Part shown: positions 11,826 to 22,496 of the stretch, one piece after another
How positions within the stretch are numbered: the stretch's first letter is position 1
Layout of the letters: the number at the start of each line of letters is the position of its first letter
From: Lunularia cruciata
Taxonomy: Eukaryota > Streptophyta > Marchantiopsida > Lunulariales > Lunulariaceae
Direction of reading: 5' to 3'
NCBI GenBank assembly: GCA_948567375.1
Contig: OX419755.1
Coordinates: forward strand, 7,631,001 to 7,695,000
DNA: 64,000 nucleotides
Position numbers and translations under genes: made by a program
The notes under the pieces: model-generated
What the model was told of the DNA's origin: nothing
The model's database searches: none
What the model saw: the letters and a program-made list of their open reading frames with translations, nothing else

Positions 11826-12525
11826 TGTAATACTCCGAGGACAAGAGAAGAGAGAAAACACAAATTACACACTCAACATTTGGTGTCCCAAAGGAGCACC
11901 TTCTCTTTATTATATAGACAAAGAGGATCTCCTCCAAGGAAGCTCCACCATAAGATTAGGCACACAGATAGGTGACATGTCAGCAAGCTCCACCCTTGGA
12001 TTACTTACTTGGATGGGTGACATGTTGGTCTAGGTCCTATCTGGTTGGTCAAACAAGCTTTGACTAGAGGGAATCTTTTAGGGAATATTCCTATAGGAGT
12101 CTCAGAATCACATAAGGTACCATTGGAAAGCTCTCAATAAGACAAGCATGGGGAAGGACCAATACATTTTTGAGGCCTAATTCATCCGTTTAGGCCTCTG
12201 AAATTGCCTTCAAAGATTTCAAGCATATTTCAGTTCCTACTCCATTAGTAGAAGTCCTTCTTGGTGATACCTCTTTCTGATCTGTTTAGTCTATCATGTG
12301 TAACATCCTTCTAGATGCTACCAAACCAATTCTCACCTTTAAATCATATTTCTAGCTATTGGTTCTAAGGTTCTCAAGTCTATTTTGGTTTATGCTCTAT
12401 TAGTAGAAGTACTCTTTTGGTGATACTTCTATCTGATATATTTTGACCATCATGTATAACATCATTCTAGATATTACCAAACCAAATTTCACATCTAGAT
12501 CATATGGCTAGCTCTTGGTATTACA
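11826..12525 (-). repeat. Solo LTR of the A family inserted in element B
   Basis: A 700-bp LTR with TGTAATACTCC and GGTATTACA tips, and no internal sequence on either side. It splits element B's linker. The right flank is CCTTC and the left flank TCTTT; the uninterrupted element D has the complement of CCTTC at this site. The left copy therefore looks like a 5-bp target duplication changed by two C-to-T transitions. A solo LTR implies intra-element LTR recombination. Confidence 0.88.
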
Positions 12526-12659
12526 CCTTCTTGGCAAACTTCCTATCTTGGGACTCCTCTCTCTTCAAGGCATGCTCTATGGCTACCTTCTCAACAAACT
12601 TCCTATCTTGAGACTGACTATTCTTAGGTGTCTTACTCGGGAGGTGCCAAACAACCCAA

Positions 12660-13055
12660 TCAGAAGTTCCTATCTTGGTGTTGTACTTGAATTTGTCGTC
12701 GAGTCCAATCAAATTGAACCTTATGATGTTCAAGCCAAGGTAGTCCTAGAATGACATCATAGTGTAGAGGTGCTACTACAAACCTCATACAATCCAAATA
12801 CTCTTTCCCAATCTTAAAAGTAATAGGATGTGAGGAACGGAATGCAAAACCCTTTTTACCATCCGCCATCATCAATCTACTTCCAATCATTGGCTTGATA
12901 GGAATACCCAATTCCTTTACTACTTGCATAGATATACAATTCTTTGAACTTCCAGAATCAACCAAAATCCTACAACCACCCTGATTAGATATCATACCTT
13001 GCAAGTGAAGCAAACTTGCATAAGTTGAGCCTTCAATCCCATTGGAACTAATCAA
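12660..13055 (-). pseudogene. Aspartic protease of element B
   Basis: A 131-codon open segment contains the retropepsin active site ILVDSGSSKNCIS, then KELGIPIKPMIGSRLMMADG and YDVILGLPWLEHHKV. D-S-G and I-L-G-L-P-W are the two hallmarks of Ty3/gypsy protease. The domain is open, but it sits in a dead element. Confidence 0.85.
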
Positions 13056-13062
13056 GCTCCAT

Positions 13063-14250
13063 TTAGGCGGCTTGAAATCTCCTATTGGGATTCCTCATTT
13101 CCCTAATCATTTTGTTCCACAAACTCCATCTAGATAACTTGCCGAGGTCTTCTATTCTTAAGTGGACATTCATCAATGCAATGTCCAACTTGACAACAAT
13201 AAATACAACCTCCATTTTGTTATAATCTTTCTCTATCTGCCATACCAAGTGGTCTCTATTGGATAGCATCAATCTCCATTGGTGCTTGCTCTTCTACCCA
13301 TGCGTAGTGTATTGGTAAGCTTTGTGTAGGTTGAGGTCGAGACCAAGTTGTCGCAACCAAGGAATCAAAGCGCTCAGCCAATTGCATAGCTTCTTCTATG
13401 TTTTGTGGTTCCCACATAGTCACCTCCAATTTGGTTTGTGACTTCAATCCCTACACAAATTGATCCAGAACTTCACCTTCTTGTATATTTGGAATTTGCA
13501 TGATGATGTTCTGAAATTGTATGATGTAGCTCCTTACTGAGCCAATCTACTTCAACTCTGCCAATTTATCCCGTGCGGCTTGGGTGGCATTTATAGTTTA
13601 GAATCGACCAAGTATTGCATCCTTGAATTCTGCCCATGTCAAAATTAGTGTAACAATCTGTTGTTCAGCTCGCTCAACTTGGAATCACCACCAAATTTTT
13701 GCCACACCATCCAATTAGCTAGAAGCCAAGAGAATTTATTTCCATTCATCTTGAAGATTGGTGGTTTCAAAGTAACGTTTGCAATCAAACACAAAATTCT
13801 TCACTATGCCCAAAATATTATTGCCTTCAAACACCTTGGGTTTTGGAAATTGAATGCAATCTTCTCCATCTTGAACTTGCACTCTCTCTATATGTTCTCG
13901 TTGTTGTTGATCTTGTTTATCCAACAATCGAGTAAGGTGCTTGATTTGTTGCTACATTGTAAGGATAACGTCTGGTATTGTTACCATAGCTACTACTCTA
14001 TCCCACTACTCCCAATTTATCTAATTGATTAACACATAGATGCAGTATGTCCATCATTCTCCATAAGTTACAACCAGAAGTATCAAGAGTTCCTCAGACA
14101 AGGTGATCATATGTAAAAATCATACCCAAAACATGAGGTGATGAATTGTGTGAAATGATGCTTGGGTAAAATTTGGTCATGAAAATCTCTATGGTTTGGT
14201 GGAAGTGGATTTGGTGGTTCATAAATTCTATCCATCCCATTCCTGCTCCG
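13063..14250 (-). pseudogene. Gag region of element B, degenerate
   Basis: The stretch between the PBS and the protease holds broken gag. The fragment at 13927-13736 includes FPKPKVFEGNNILGIVKNFV, and the one at 13447-13256 includes EPQNIEEAMQLAERFDSL, typical of the end of retrotransposon gag. A degraded zinc-knuckle zone lies near 13150-13210. Stops occur in all frames. Confidence 0.7.
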
Positions 14251-14257
14251 ATACCAA

Positions 14258-14646
14258 TGTAAAAGACCAAGACCAAGGAGAGAAATATGAGAATTGAAGC
14301 TCACATTGGGACACTAGAATGAGAGAAAATTCCAAATGCCGAGCATGAGCTTTAGCCTTGGCCCTTGAGAACCTTCTCAAGAAGCTTCCTTGAGCCGCTT
14401 TCTTAGAGTGCAAGCCAAGTTAACCAGGAAGCTTCTCAAGAAGTTGTCTACTTGGTGTGCAAGCTAAGCTAGTAAGAAGCTTCTAGAAGCTTCCTTCTAG
14501 GAGCTACTTACTTGAGGTGCAAGCTAAGCTAGCGTAGAAGCTTCCAAGAAGCTTCCTAGATACTTCTAGAATATTCTAGGCTAATTTGTCTTATTTGCTA
14601 CTTCATTAGCCATACTAACTTTGTTGCTAAACTCCATATTGTTACA
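14258..14646 (-). repeat. 5' LTR of element B with heat-shock-element-like array
   Basis: A 389-bp LTR starting TGTAAAAGACC and ending ATTGTTACA on the plus strand. It aligns inverted with 42522-42933. Immediately left, the plus strand reads GCTCCGATACCA, whose complement TGGTATCGGAGC is a tRNA-Met PBS with one change. Its upstream half holds many GAAnnTTC units, for example 14369-14388, 14476-14493, 14537-14555 and TTCTAGAATATTC at 14564-14576. Confidence 0.85.
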
Positions 14647-14799
14647 CCCTTGGCACTCATATAAGCAATCTTTGAACAACATAGAGAGATGAATTGAAGA
14701 GGAGGAGGTGGAAATCACATAGGAGAACAAAGATTGCCAATAAATGTGTCTCAAGGCCTTATTGGCTCAATGGAGAAGCAAAAAAGCAAGAAGGAAGAG

Positions 14800-15260
14800 G
14801 ACAAGTATGTAGAGATTGAGGAAGGTAAACTCACATTTTATTATCATAAATGGAGGCCTAGAAGGCAATCAAGTTAGAGTATTGATAGACCTTGGAGCAA
14901 CATAGAATTTCTTCTCTTGCTCTATTGCAATAAGGTTGAGGATAGATCTAAAGAAGGATAAGAATGAAGAAGTAGAATTACCTAATGGGAAAATTGAGAG
15001 GATTGAGTAATTACCTAAAACAATGACACCCTCTGTAGAAGAGAATCAAGAAGTAATTGAGTGGGAAGTGATATATTTACCTCATTATGATGCAATCTTA
15101 TGTAAGCCGTGGATGGAGCACTACAACCCCATGGTTGAGTGGAGGAAGAAAGTAGTGAGAACTTGCCAATGGAAGATTATTGGAGTTAAAAAGAGAGCAC
15201 ATAAGCAAGAAATTACCTCTCTATGTCAAAGGGACAACAACTATTTGTAAGATAGATATT
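14800..15260 (+). pseudogene. Protease of element C, degenerate
   Basis: It reads EGNQVRVLIDLGAT (about 14862-14905), then SCSIAIRLRIDL, and later a segment ending HYDAILCKPWMEHYNPMVEW (about 15084-15145). This is the retropepsin layout, with DSG changed to DLG and ILGMPW to ILCKPW. A stop lies after GAT. Confidence 0.7.
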
Positions 15261-15357
15261 GTTTCATGGGCCTAATCAAAGAAGTCCAAAGTGCACAACT
15301 TGATGGACAAGTTCTTGAGAAAATGAAAGATGTAATCAATGAGTTCAAGATGTCTTC

Positions 15358-16360
15358 TTGGATGACCTACCTTCAAGATTACAACCAAAAAGGAGAGTAG
15401 ATCATAAAATCAAGATAATTCATGGAAAGATACCTTTTTGTAAGGCCCTGTATCATCTCTCACCTCATGAGTTAGAAGAGTGTAAAGCTCAAATTGAGGA
15501 TATGCTACAAAAATGGTTGATCCAACCTAGCATATTACCATATGGGGCTCATGTCTTGTTTGTGAAGAAAAAGGACGGCACAATGCACATGTGCATTAAC
15601 TATTGGGGCCTAAATCAAAAATGGTGAAGAATAAATACCCTTTACCCTACTTGGATGACCTATTCAATCAACTTAATGGAGCAAAGACTTCACCAAACTT
15701 GACATGCGGAGTGGTTACAACCAAATCCCAATTGCGGATGAAGACATCCAAAACTCTCTTTTGAATGAAGTATGGTCACTTTGAGTACCAAGTGATGCCA
15801 TTTGGCCTCACCAATGTACCAGCCACTTTCATGAGTTTGATGAAGGACATATTTTGTCCATACTTGGATAAATTTGTTATCATTTCCTAGATTACATCCT
15901 TCTCTACAGTAGGACAATGATGGAATACAAGCAACATCTATGAGAAGTCCTCTAGATTCTATGACATAATCAAATGCATGCCAAAATCTCAAATTGCATG
16001 CTTGGCAAGTTTGAAGTAGACTACTTGTGGCATAGAGCAAGTACAAAAGGTATCCAAGTGTTACCAGATAAAATAAAAGTCATTCAAAGATGGAGCGCTC
16101 TAGAAGATCAGACTCAACTTATCAAGCGTAGCAATAGGAGCAGTCCTACAACAAGAGTGGCATGATGGATGGCACCTAGTTGCATAATTCTCTTGAAATC
16201 TATTACCAACAAAATGCAACTATCACACCACCAAACAAGGAGAGTTGGCCGTTGTCCTTGCAACCAAGCATTAAAAACACTATCTTGGCAAGAAGGCATT
16301 TGTAGTGGAGATAGACCACAAACCTCTAGTCTACCTCAAGACATAAAATGATCTATCTTG
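15358..16360 (+). pseudogene. Reverse transcriptase / RNase H of element C, broken
   Basis: The open fragment 15358-15627 ends [19 protein letters not shown], the RT fingers motif with IDYRGLN altered. Near 15780-15840 the sequence reads [18 protein letters not shown]. Around 15870-15900 the catalytic FLDDI position is frameshifted and carries a stop. RNase H pieces (DHKPLVYL-like near 16315-16345) follow. It is inactive. Confidence 0.8.
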
Positions 16361-17910
16361 TTGGCAGATTCAATGGTCAAAGTGGAGACAAAGGTTCAAC
16401 ATGACAATCACATATGTGGAAGGCAAAAAGATACTTTCAAATGTATTTACCCAAATGCCTATGGCAAACAATCTGGTGGTAGAGGTCAAGATGAACCCTA
16501 AATTTTGGCCAAGGATTCTTGCTGCTACAAAAATTGACCCATAAATTGTAGAAGCTAAATCATCCAAACGTGTCACTAGTACCCAAGAGCTCACTTTTTG
16601 TGATGGCAAGTTATGGATCCCAAATGACACGGACATAAGAACCACCATCCTACTAAAATGTCATGATTTTGCCATTGCAAGTCACGTTGGAGTGGACAAG
16701 ACCTTGGATGTAGCCAAATGCCATTACTATTGGCCCAAGATGAGCAATGATGTGATGGAGTATGTTCAAAGCTAACTCTTTTTTTAACAGAATAAGGCTT
16801 CTAATCAAACTCCTACATGACTCCTTCAACCACTTCCTACTCCTACACAATGTTGGGAATAAGTAAGGATGGATTTGGTTTGCAAATTGCCCAAGACCAC
16901 CTTAAGGTTTGACTCCATCATAGTCTTTGTTGACCAACTTAGCAAATGATTCATGTGCATCCTACCACCAAGGATGTGACTGCTCCAAAATTAGTTCGTA
17001 TGTATTTAGATATAGTCTTTTCTCACCATGGCTTGTCTTGAATGTTCATCATGGATAGAGGCACTCAAATCACTAGTTTGTTTTGGAGAACACTTTTTAA
17101 TTTCTTCAAAACCAAATGGACAAACAAAGTGGGCTAATTGCACTTTTGAAGATATGATATGGGACTTCACCCTAGAGGAGTTAGAACGGTGGGACACCTT
17201 ACTCTCATTAGTGGAATTTACAATTTAGTGAATGCATCCACATAGGCCACACCATTCTTCCTCATGTATGGAGAGCATCCTTTCACACCTTCAAGCTTGA
17301 TCAAATTCCACCCAATGGATACCAAGGTGGATGTTGTCAACACTTTTGTTTCCAGAATCCAACAAGGAGTGGAGAAAACCAAACACAAGGTGCAGATCAC
17401 CTCAAAATCAACAGAAATAGTATGTAGATGCACATCATCGGGACATGGAGTTCAATGTTGGGGATCAAGTCTGGCAGTCAACAACCAACCTCATATTAGT
17501 CAGCCCTTGCAAGCTCAAACCTCATTTTATTGGGCCTTTTCCCATCCTTCATCAAATCGGTACAATGGCTTATCACCTCAAGCTACTACCACATATGAAG
17601 ATCCATCCAATATTCCATGTTTACTTATTATGTAGATATGCACCTTGACCCTCCACTTCTCTTCCATACAAGAAATTTGACCTTGTCCAACCCTCATTGA
17701 AGACACGGAGGAATATGAAATTGAACACATTCTCTAGAAATGCATCCATGGTACTTGCCATCCACATGTAGAATACCTTGTACATTGGAAAGGGTACACA
17801 CTATATGGGGCAACATGGAAGCCAATAGCAAACTTGACCAATGCACCATTGTTAGTGAAATCTTTTGAGCAAAAGCTTTGCAACAAGGACATTATGTCTT
17901 ATAAAGGAGG
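16360..17910 (+). pseudogene. Integrase and chromodomain of element C, broken
   Basis: Zinc-region pieces near 16650-16800 (CHDFAIASHVGVDKT; YYWPKMSNDVMEYV) are followed by core pieces near 16850-17100. The fragment at 17260 onward reads MYGEHPFTPSSLIKFHP, then FNVGDQVWQSTTNL and PHFIGPFPILHQIGTMAY, the integrase C-terminal region. A degraded chromodomain (EYLVHWKGYTLYGATWKP) lies near 17765-17825. Stops and shifts occur throughout. Confidence 0.8.
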
Positions 17911-17915
17911 AGGTT

Positions 17916-18524
17916 TGTAATACCAATAGCTAGACATATTATCTAGAAGTGAAAATTAGCTTAGTAACATCTAGAAGGATGTTATATATGATGGACTAAG
18001 TAGATCAGATAGATGTATCACTAAAAGACTACTTCTACTAATAGGGTAGAAGCAAAAAATAGCCTAAAAATTTTAGAGCCGATTTTGGAGGCCTAAACGG
18101 ATGAATTAGGCCTCCAAAAATACACATATTATGTTCATATGGAGAAAAAGCTAAGCCTTCTCCCCCTCAATGTTTGTCTCATCAAGAGCTTTCCAATGGT
18201 ACCTCACCCATGACAATATCTAAGCTTCATACAATAAGATTCCTTAAAGATTCCCTTTGGTCAAACCTATTTGACCAACTAGATAGGACAAGGACCGATA
18301 GGACCAACATGTCACCCATCCATACTACTAATCTAAGGGTGGTGCTCACTGATATATCATTAATCCATGTATTTGGTCCAAGGGTGGAGCTTCCTTTGAG
18401 AGGATCCTCTTTGCTATATTTTAAAGTCAAACGTGCTCCTTTGGAGCATTAAAGTATTGAGTGTGAAGCTTCGAGTTTCTTCTCATGTGTTTCTCTCATG
18501 GTCTCATATCCTCCAAATATTATA
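17916..18524 (+). repeat. 3' LTR of element C
   Basis: It begins TGTAATACCAATAGC right after a purine tract and ends near ATATTATA at 18524. It aligns with the reverse complement of the A LTRs, but is shortened to about 609 bp by internal deletions and lacks the usual GTATTACA end through mutation. Confidence 0.8.
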
Positions 18525-20690
18525 GTGATTGTCCAAAGTACATTCTCCTAAAAACTATGTACAAGACCAAAGGCATTTTTCTTGAAGTTGATATGTCAGG
18601 CCAATGTCTTTCTTCCTAAAAGTTTTGTACAAGGCTAAAGATATTCATTCTACTCCTAAACTATAGTTACTAAGGAATCTTCTACATGAGTAGTGGCTTT
18701 GATTGGAGGCTCTAGCTAAGGGCTACTAACTATATGTTTGAGTATGCAAAACCACTCATTGCTCTGCTCCAAGTAATTAGTGATGTGCATTACATAAATA
18801 TCATAAAATTTTGTGAACTTCCTGTTGGAGTGTTCCTTCAAGAAAACCACTAATGGGTCCATGTGTTCTTCCTTATAGGTCTTCTTCTCCCCTCCAACCA
18901 TTAAGCTTATAAATTTTCAATTCATGTATCTTGGTCTTTAGTGCTCTCCCTTTGCCTTTTTCTATTAGCATAGCTACAAACTAATCATGCAACTCTTCCC
19001 ACCTGTTGTGATAGCCTTTGTCTTCTTGTCTTCCATGTGCTAGTTTAGGATGCCTACCTCCTTCTTGACTTTTTCCAACATTTGGGAGAGATCCAATTCC
19101 CAATCAGCTTCTCCTTCTTGAGTACTTCCTCCATCTGCTCCAACTTTAGGTCAACTTCCTTGCAACATTTGGCCATCTATAGATCAAGTGTGATTATCCT
19201 TATCTTAGCATTCTCCAATTCAAAGTGAATGGTAACTAATTCTTTGTCCCTAGCTCAAAGCTAGACTTTATACTTAAGCTCCATCTCCTTCTTGTCCATT
19301 CTGAGTTTCCCTAGTTTCAATTACATTCATCCTACTTCTCACTCTTGCTCTTGTTGGTTTGTAGCAAAGGAAGTATTCCTTCTATCCTCCTTGTGAAGTT
19401 CATATGTAGGATCATTCACCTTCTTTGCTTTTATTTTGTGTAGGTTGCAGATCTTCATAACTCTTCATTACTCTTTGCTTTGGTAACCTTCTTCATGTGC
19501 AGTTCCATGTGTGTCCCTTTGATAAGCATTGTGTATTCAGTTATCTTTGGGCATTTCTTGTATTAAGGAAGAAGGAGCTGCATTTTTTGTAATGTTGACC
19601 CAATCAAGTGGATAATAAAGTGCACTCCATCTCCTTGGTGCATTGAAGTCCCTTTGAATGCTATGGCTTCCTCTCCTTTGACCCTTATGCTTGAAATAGA
19701 GAAGGGAATTTGGCTTTGGGTCAAGCAAGAACTTTGGTTCCATTGATGTAGTATGTTCTTTGTCTTTAAGCTCAATTTCTTCCACCCAAACTTGTTCTCA
19801 ATCAATGCCAAATTCTAGTCCCCTAGATTTGGGTTTTGGCTAAGAGGTTCTTCAAGTGATGAGAGGTTTCTCCTCTTCCTCAAGGCAATGCACTTGTTCT
19901 GTATGGAGCTTTAGGTTTAGAGCCAATTACATATCTTGGTATATTTTTTTTCCTTCTTTTGAGTTTTCTTCTTATCCTTGAAGTGTGAATGATCTCTCCC
20001 TTTCTACCTCATCCTCATACTCTTCTTCATTTTAGTTTTCCTCTTCGTCTTTGTCTCTTGCTTCTTCATCCAAAGTGACATCAATTATTTGAGCTACTCT
20101 TTGAGCTTTCTTGGATGGGATTGCGGCTTTGGTTGGAGACACTCTCTTCTTTTTGGTCTTCTATGCAAAGCATTCTTCTTCCTTGATTGACACAAACCTC
20201 CTTGTCTTTGCAAATTTTACATCCACTTCCTACTACTTCTTTATCATTGTTTGTGCTTCAATTTGGACATTGAAGTACCAATTCAATTGAAAGTGGATAG
20301 GGAACCACTTCCTCTCTTTCTTTGTTAATAACTTGAGGCCCATGTAGAAATGCATTGCAAATGATGCTAGATATGTTGCTTCTTCTTCTTCTTTGAAGGT
20401 CTAGTGAAGGGTCTTTGCTTGTATGTGAAACATATTTCCCTTTCTATACATAGTGGAGAAGACTGCTTGTATGTTTGTAAGGTAGGTTGTTCATTTGTGC
20501 TAGAACAACTTCATAATTGGCCTTCACAATTGCTCTTTGGGTTGGATCCTTGTAACTTCATAGTCTCTAAGCATTAATCTTATTTCTCCCCTCCTCAAAG
20601 ATGGCCTTGGTGTCTTTAGTCAGGTACTTGTTGGCATACTTTGTGTCACTTGAGTCATGGCTTAAATTGCACCTAAATTTATAATGAATC
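18525..20690 (-). pseudogene. Retroelement-linked coiled-coil reading region (copy 2)
   Basis: Read on the minus strand, the stretch from about 20460 to 20250 gives FHIQAKTLH, EEEEATYLASFAMHFYMGLK and WFPIHFQLNWYFNVQIEA. Further left it becomes Glu/Lys/Ser-rich (near 20050-19900) and coiled-coil-like. The MHFYMGLK...KK segment and the following DVKFA(K)TRRF resemble 47640-47830 (VVHFYLG...DVGFAYTRK). I infer the same repeat family as at 0.95-3.8 kb and 44.4-51.7 kb. No recognised domain; many stops. Confidence 0.5.
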
Positions 20691-20950
20691 AAGTTAAAGT
20701 AATTTTTTGTTAAATATTTTTATTTTTATTAATTAAATATTAAAATATTATTCTTAATGTTAAAATATTGTAAATTTTATTTTTAAAATTATTATAAAAA
20801 GTTAAAATTGAAAATAAATAATACTTCTTATTTATCATATACATAATTAATTCAATATAAAATTGAATTAATATCTCTTTATATAATAAATCATCTTTTT
20901 ATACTTACGTAGCATCTTCTTATACCCTGTATGTATATATATATATATGA
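20691..20950. other. AT-rich spacer with short TA run
   Basis: Very AT-rich DNA ends in a TATATATATA run at about 20933-20947. Composition changes sharply after 20950, where the unique sequence of host gene 1 begins. The TA run could serve as a TATA element for that gene, but nothing shows this directly. Confidence 0.5.
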
Positions 20951-20974
20951 AACGGGGTGTCTCCTGACCACCGG

Positions 20975-21354
20975 GTCCCGAAATGAATTGTCAACTAACC
21001 CGGTGTACGTGTGTTGGGGTTGACGCTGGAAATGAGATAAACTCGCTAGTTGCAGGGACAACGGGCTAGTTTCTCGTGATTTGCAGGCAATCCTTACCGG
21101 GTTTGGTAACAGGTGATACCATTATGAACTCGAAGCGTGAAAAGTGCTCGGGTGATGCGCTATTTGTGAGAGGAACAGCTGTTAGAAGTTTCACGCGATC
21201 TGAACCTGAGTCAGGAGGCTTTGACGGCCAATTCTTAGTAGTGGAAATTGCACACGGTATCAAATTTTTGGGTCTTTCCGCGTCAGCTGCAGATTTCTGT
21301 AAGAACCTCTCTGTTTCCGATTTTGAATTTTCTCTGAAATATGTGACTGACTGA
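20975..21354 (+). other. Probable 5'UTR exon of the MDR reductase gene
   Basis: The sequence CTGA|GTAAGT puts a consensus splice donor at 21355. The first coding exon has its acceptor at 22494-22495 (TTGCAG), one base before the start codon. Joining them leaves an in-frame TGA a few codons upstream of the ATG, so this exon would be untranslated. An open frame 21076-21354 exists here but ends in that stop region and matches nothing I know. The 5' limit is a guess based on the composition change. Confidence 0.45.
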
Positions 21355-22496
21355 GTAAGTGTATGTTCTCAATATGCATAAATGATATGTGCTGGAAGTA
21401 GCTTTTGACTTCTTTCAAGGTCACTTGGAGGTACTTGAATGCAATGAATCAAAATTCCTTCTTGTTATATTTAACGAGCTATCGTTCTGTGCTCTCCAAT
21501 GCCGTTGTTTATGGAGGAAAATTGGAAGTCGTGATGGAAATGCTAGTTTCTCTCTCAGAGATCTCAAGTTTTTGAATACCAGCGCCGATTCTGCTCAGAT
21601 TGGATACTCAGCCAGGCTTATGGAAGAACTTTAACTGAGTTGTAGGAAATGAGTTAGTCTTCTACAGATCTTGCCCCGCAATCAACGTGTTGCACTGTCT
21701 GCTGAACACTCATGATTCATTCTCATGTGATGGTCTGGAAATTTTGAGAAATCGGTTCCGTTATTGGAGCATGACTTTAGAGCATTCCCAAATCCGATGG
21801 TGGTCACATCGGGGTTATTGACAAATTAACGTTAGCTCAGCGTCTGTTTGTCGATCTTGCTGTTAGAGGGACACGAATCTGATTTGTTCTCCAGTGGCGA
21901 TTGTATGATATTTCGTGGACAATGAAGACTTGTTCGAAGTGTAAATTGCACTGTCTCTTGGGACCGAAAGGGAGGATCTTTTACTCGACAAGTTGGGCCG
22001 TAGGTTTTTGAGTTTTTGTGCTTGTTTCTTTTTCTTTCCACCTACTGCTTGAGTGTTGAGTACGGAACAGCTCTTTTCAGCTGAATTATGTATCATTACT
22101 AATTCTACCCCTGTCTTTCGTATGTTGAAACATGTGAAGTTTTTTTGATGTCTCATGTATGTTTCACTTAAATGTGCATTTTAGTTCCAAATTATGGCGT
22201 TATTAAATGATCACCTGGTATACTTAAGCTTTCCAAATATTACCCTAAATCTTTACTGTTTTCCTGCTTTCCTTGGGAAACCGCTATGATTGGATATTCC
22301 ATCTTTCTCTTAGAATAACAGTTGAGTTGGAAGCTCTAGAAACTTGAAGTTCCTTGCGACTAACACAGTCCTTCAGTTTGAGGAGATCAGCATTCTGTAC
22401 AGAGCAGTTATATCTCTAGCTTACAGCAGTGGTTCTTCTATGTATTTGACAGACTATCAACCCATACGAACGTTGCAATAGTTTCATATTTGCAGG

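Larger units (their letters stand above)
10654..14646 (-). mobile_element. Chromovirus B: Ty3/gypsy element, truncated at its 3' side
   Basis: A second gypsy family on the minus strand. It has a 389-bp 5' LTR (14258-14646), a PBS, gag (14250-13063), an intact-looking protease (13055-12660), a linker with 20-residue repeats, and RT through early RNase H (11560-10654). It stops abruptly at 10653 inside RNase H, where element A's LTR begins. Element D at 38.9-42.9 kb is the same family and shows what is missing: the rest of RNase H, integrase, chromodomain and 3' LTR. An A-family solo LTR interrupts the linker at 11826-12525. Confidence 0.85.
14647..18524 (+). mobile_element. Chromovirus C: A-family Ty3/gypsy element, 5' truncated
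   Basis: A plus-strand element of the A family. It begins inside gag exactly where B's LTR ends; its first bases match A's gag just inside the zinc-knuckle region. Protease, RT, RNase H, integrase and chromodomain follow in order to 17910, then a purine tract (AAAGGAGGAGG) and a 3' LTR. The junction at 14646/14647 shows that B inserted into C. The 5' LTR and early gag are missing from the window, so the left side was lost or moved. All domains carry stops and frameshifts. Confidence 0.82.

Noticed and set aside
21076..21354. Open frame of 92 codons proposed as a separate gene upstream of the reductase
   Set aside because: It ends at a consensus splice donor and its frame stops just there. 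It fits better as an untranslated exon, and nothing about its sequence is recognisable.
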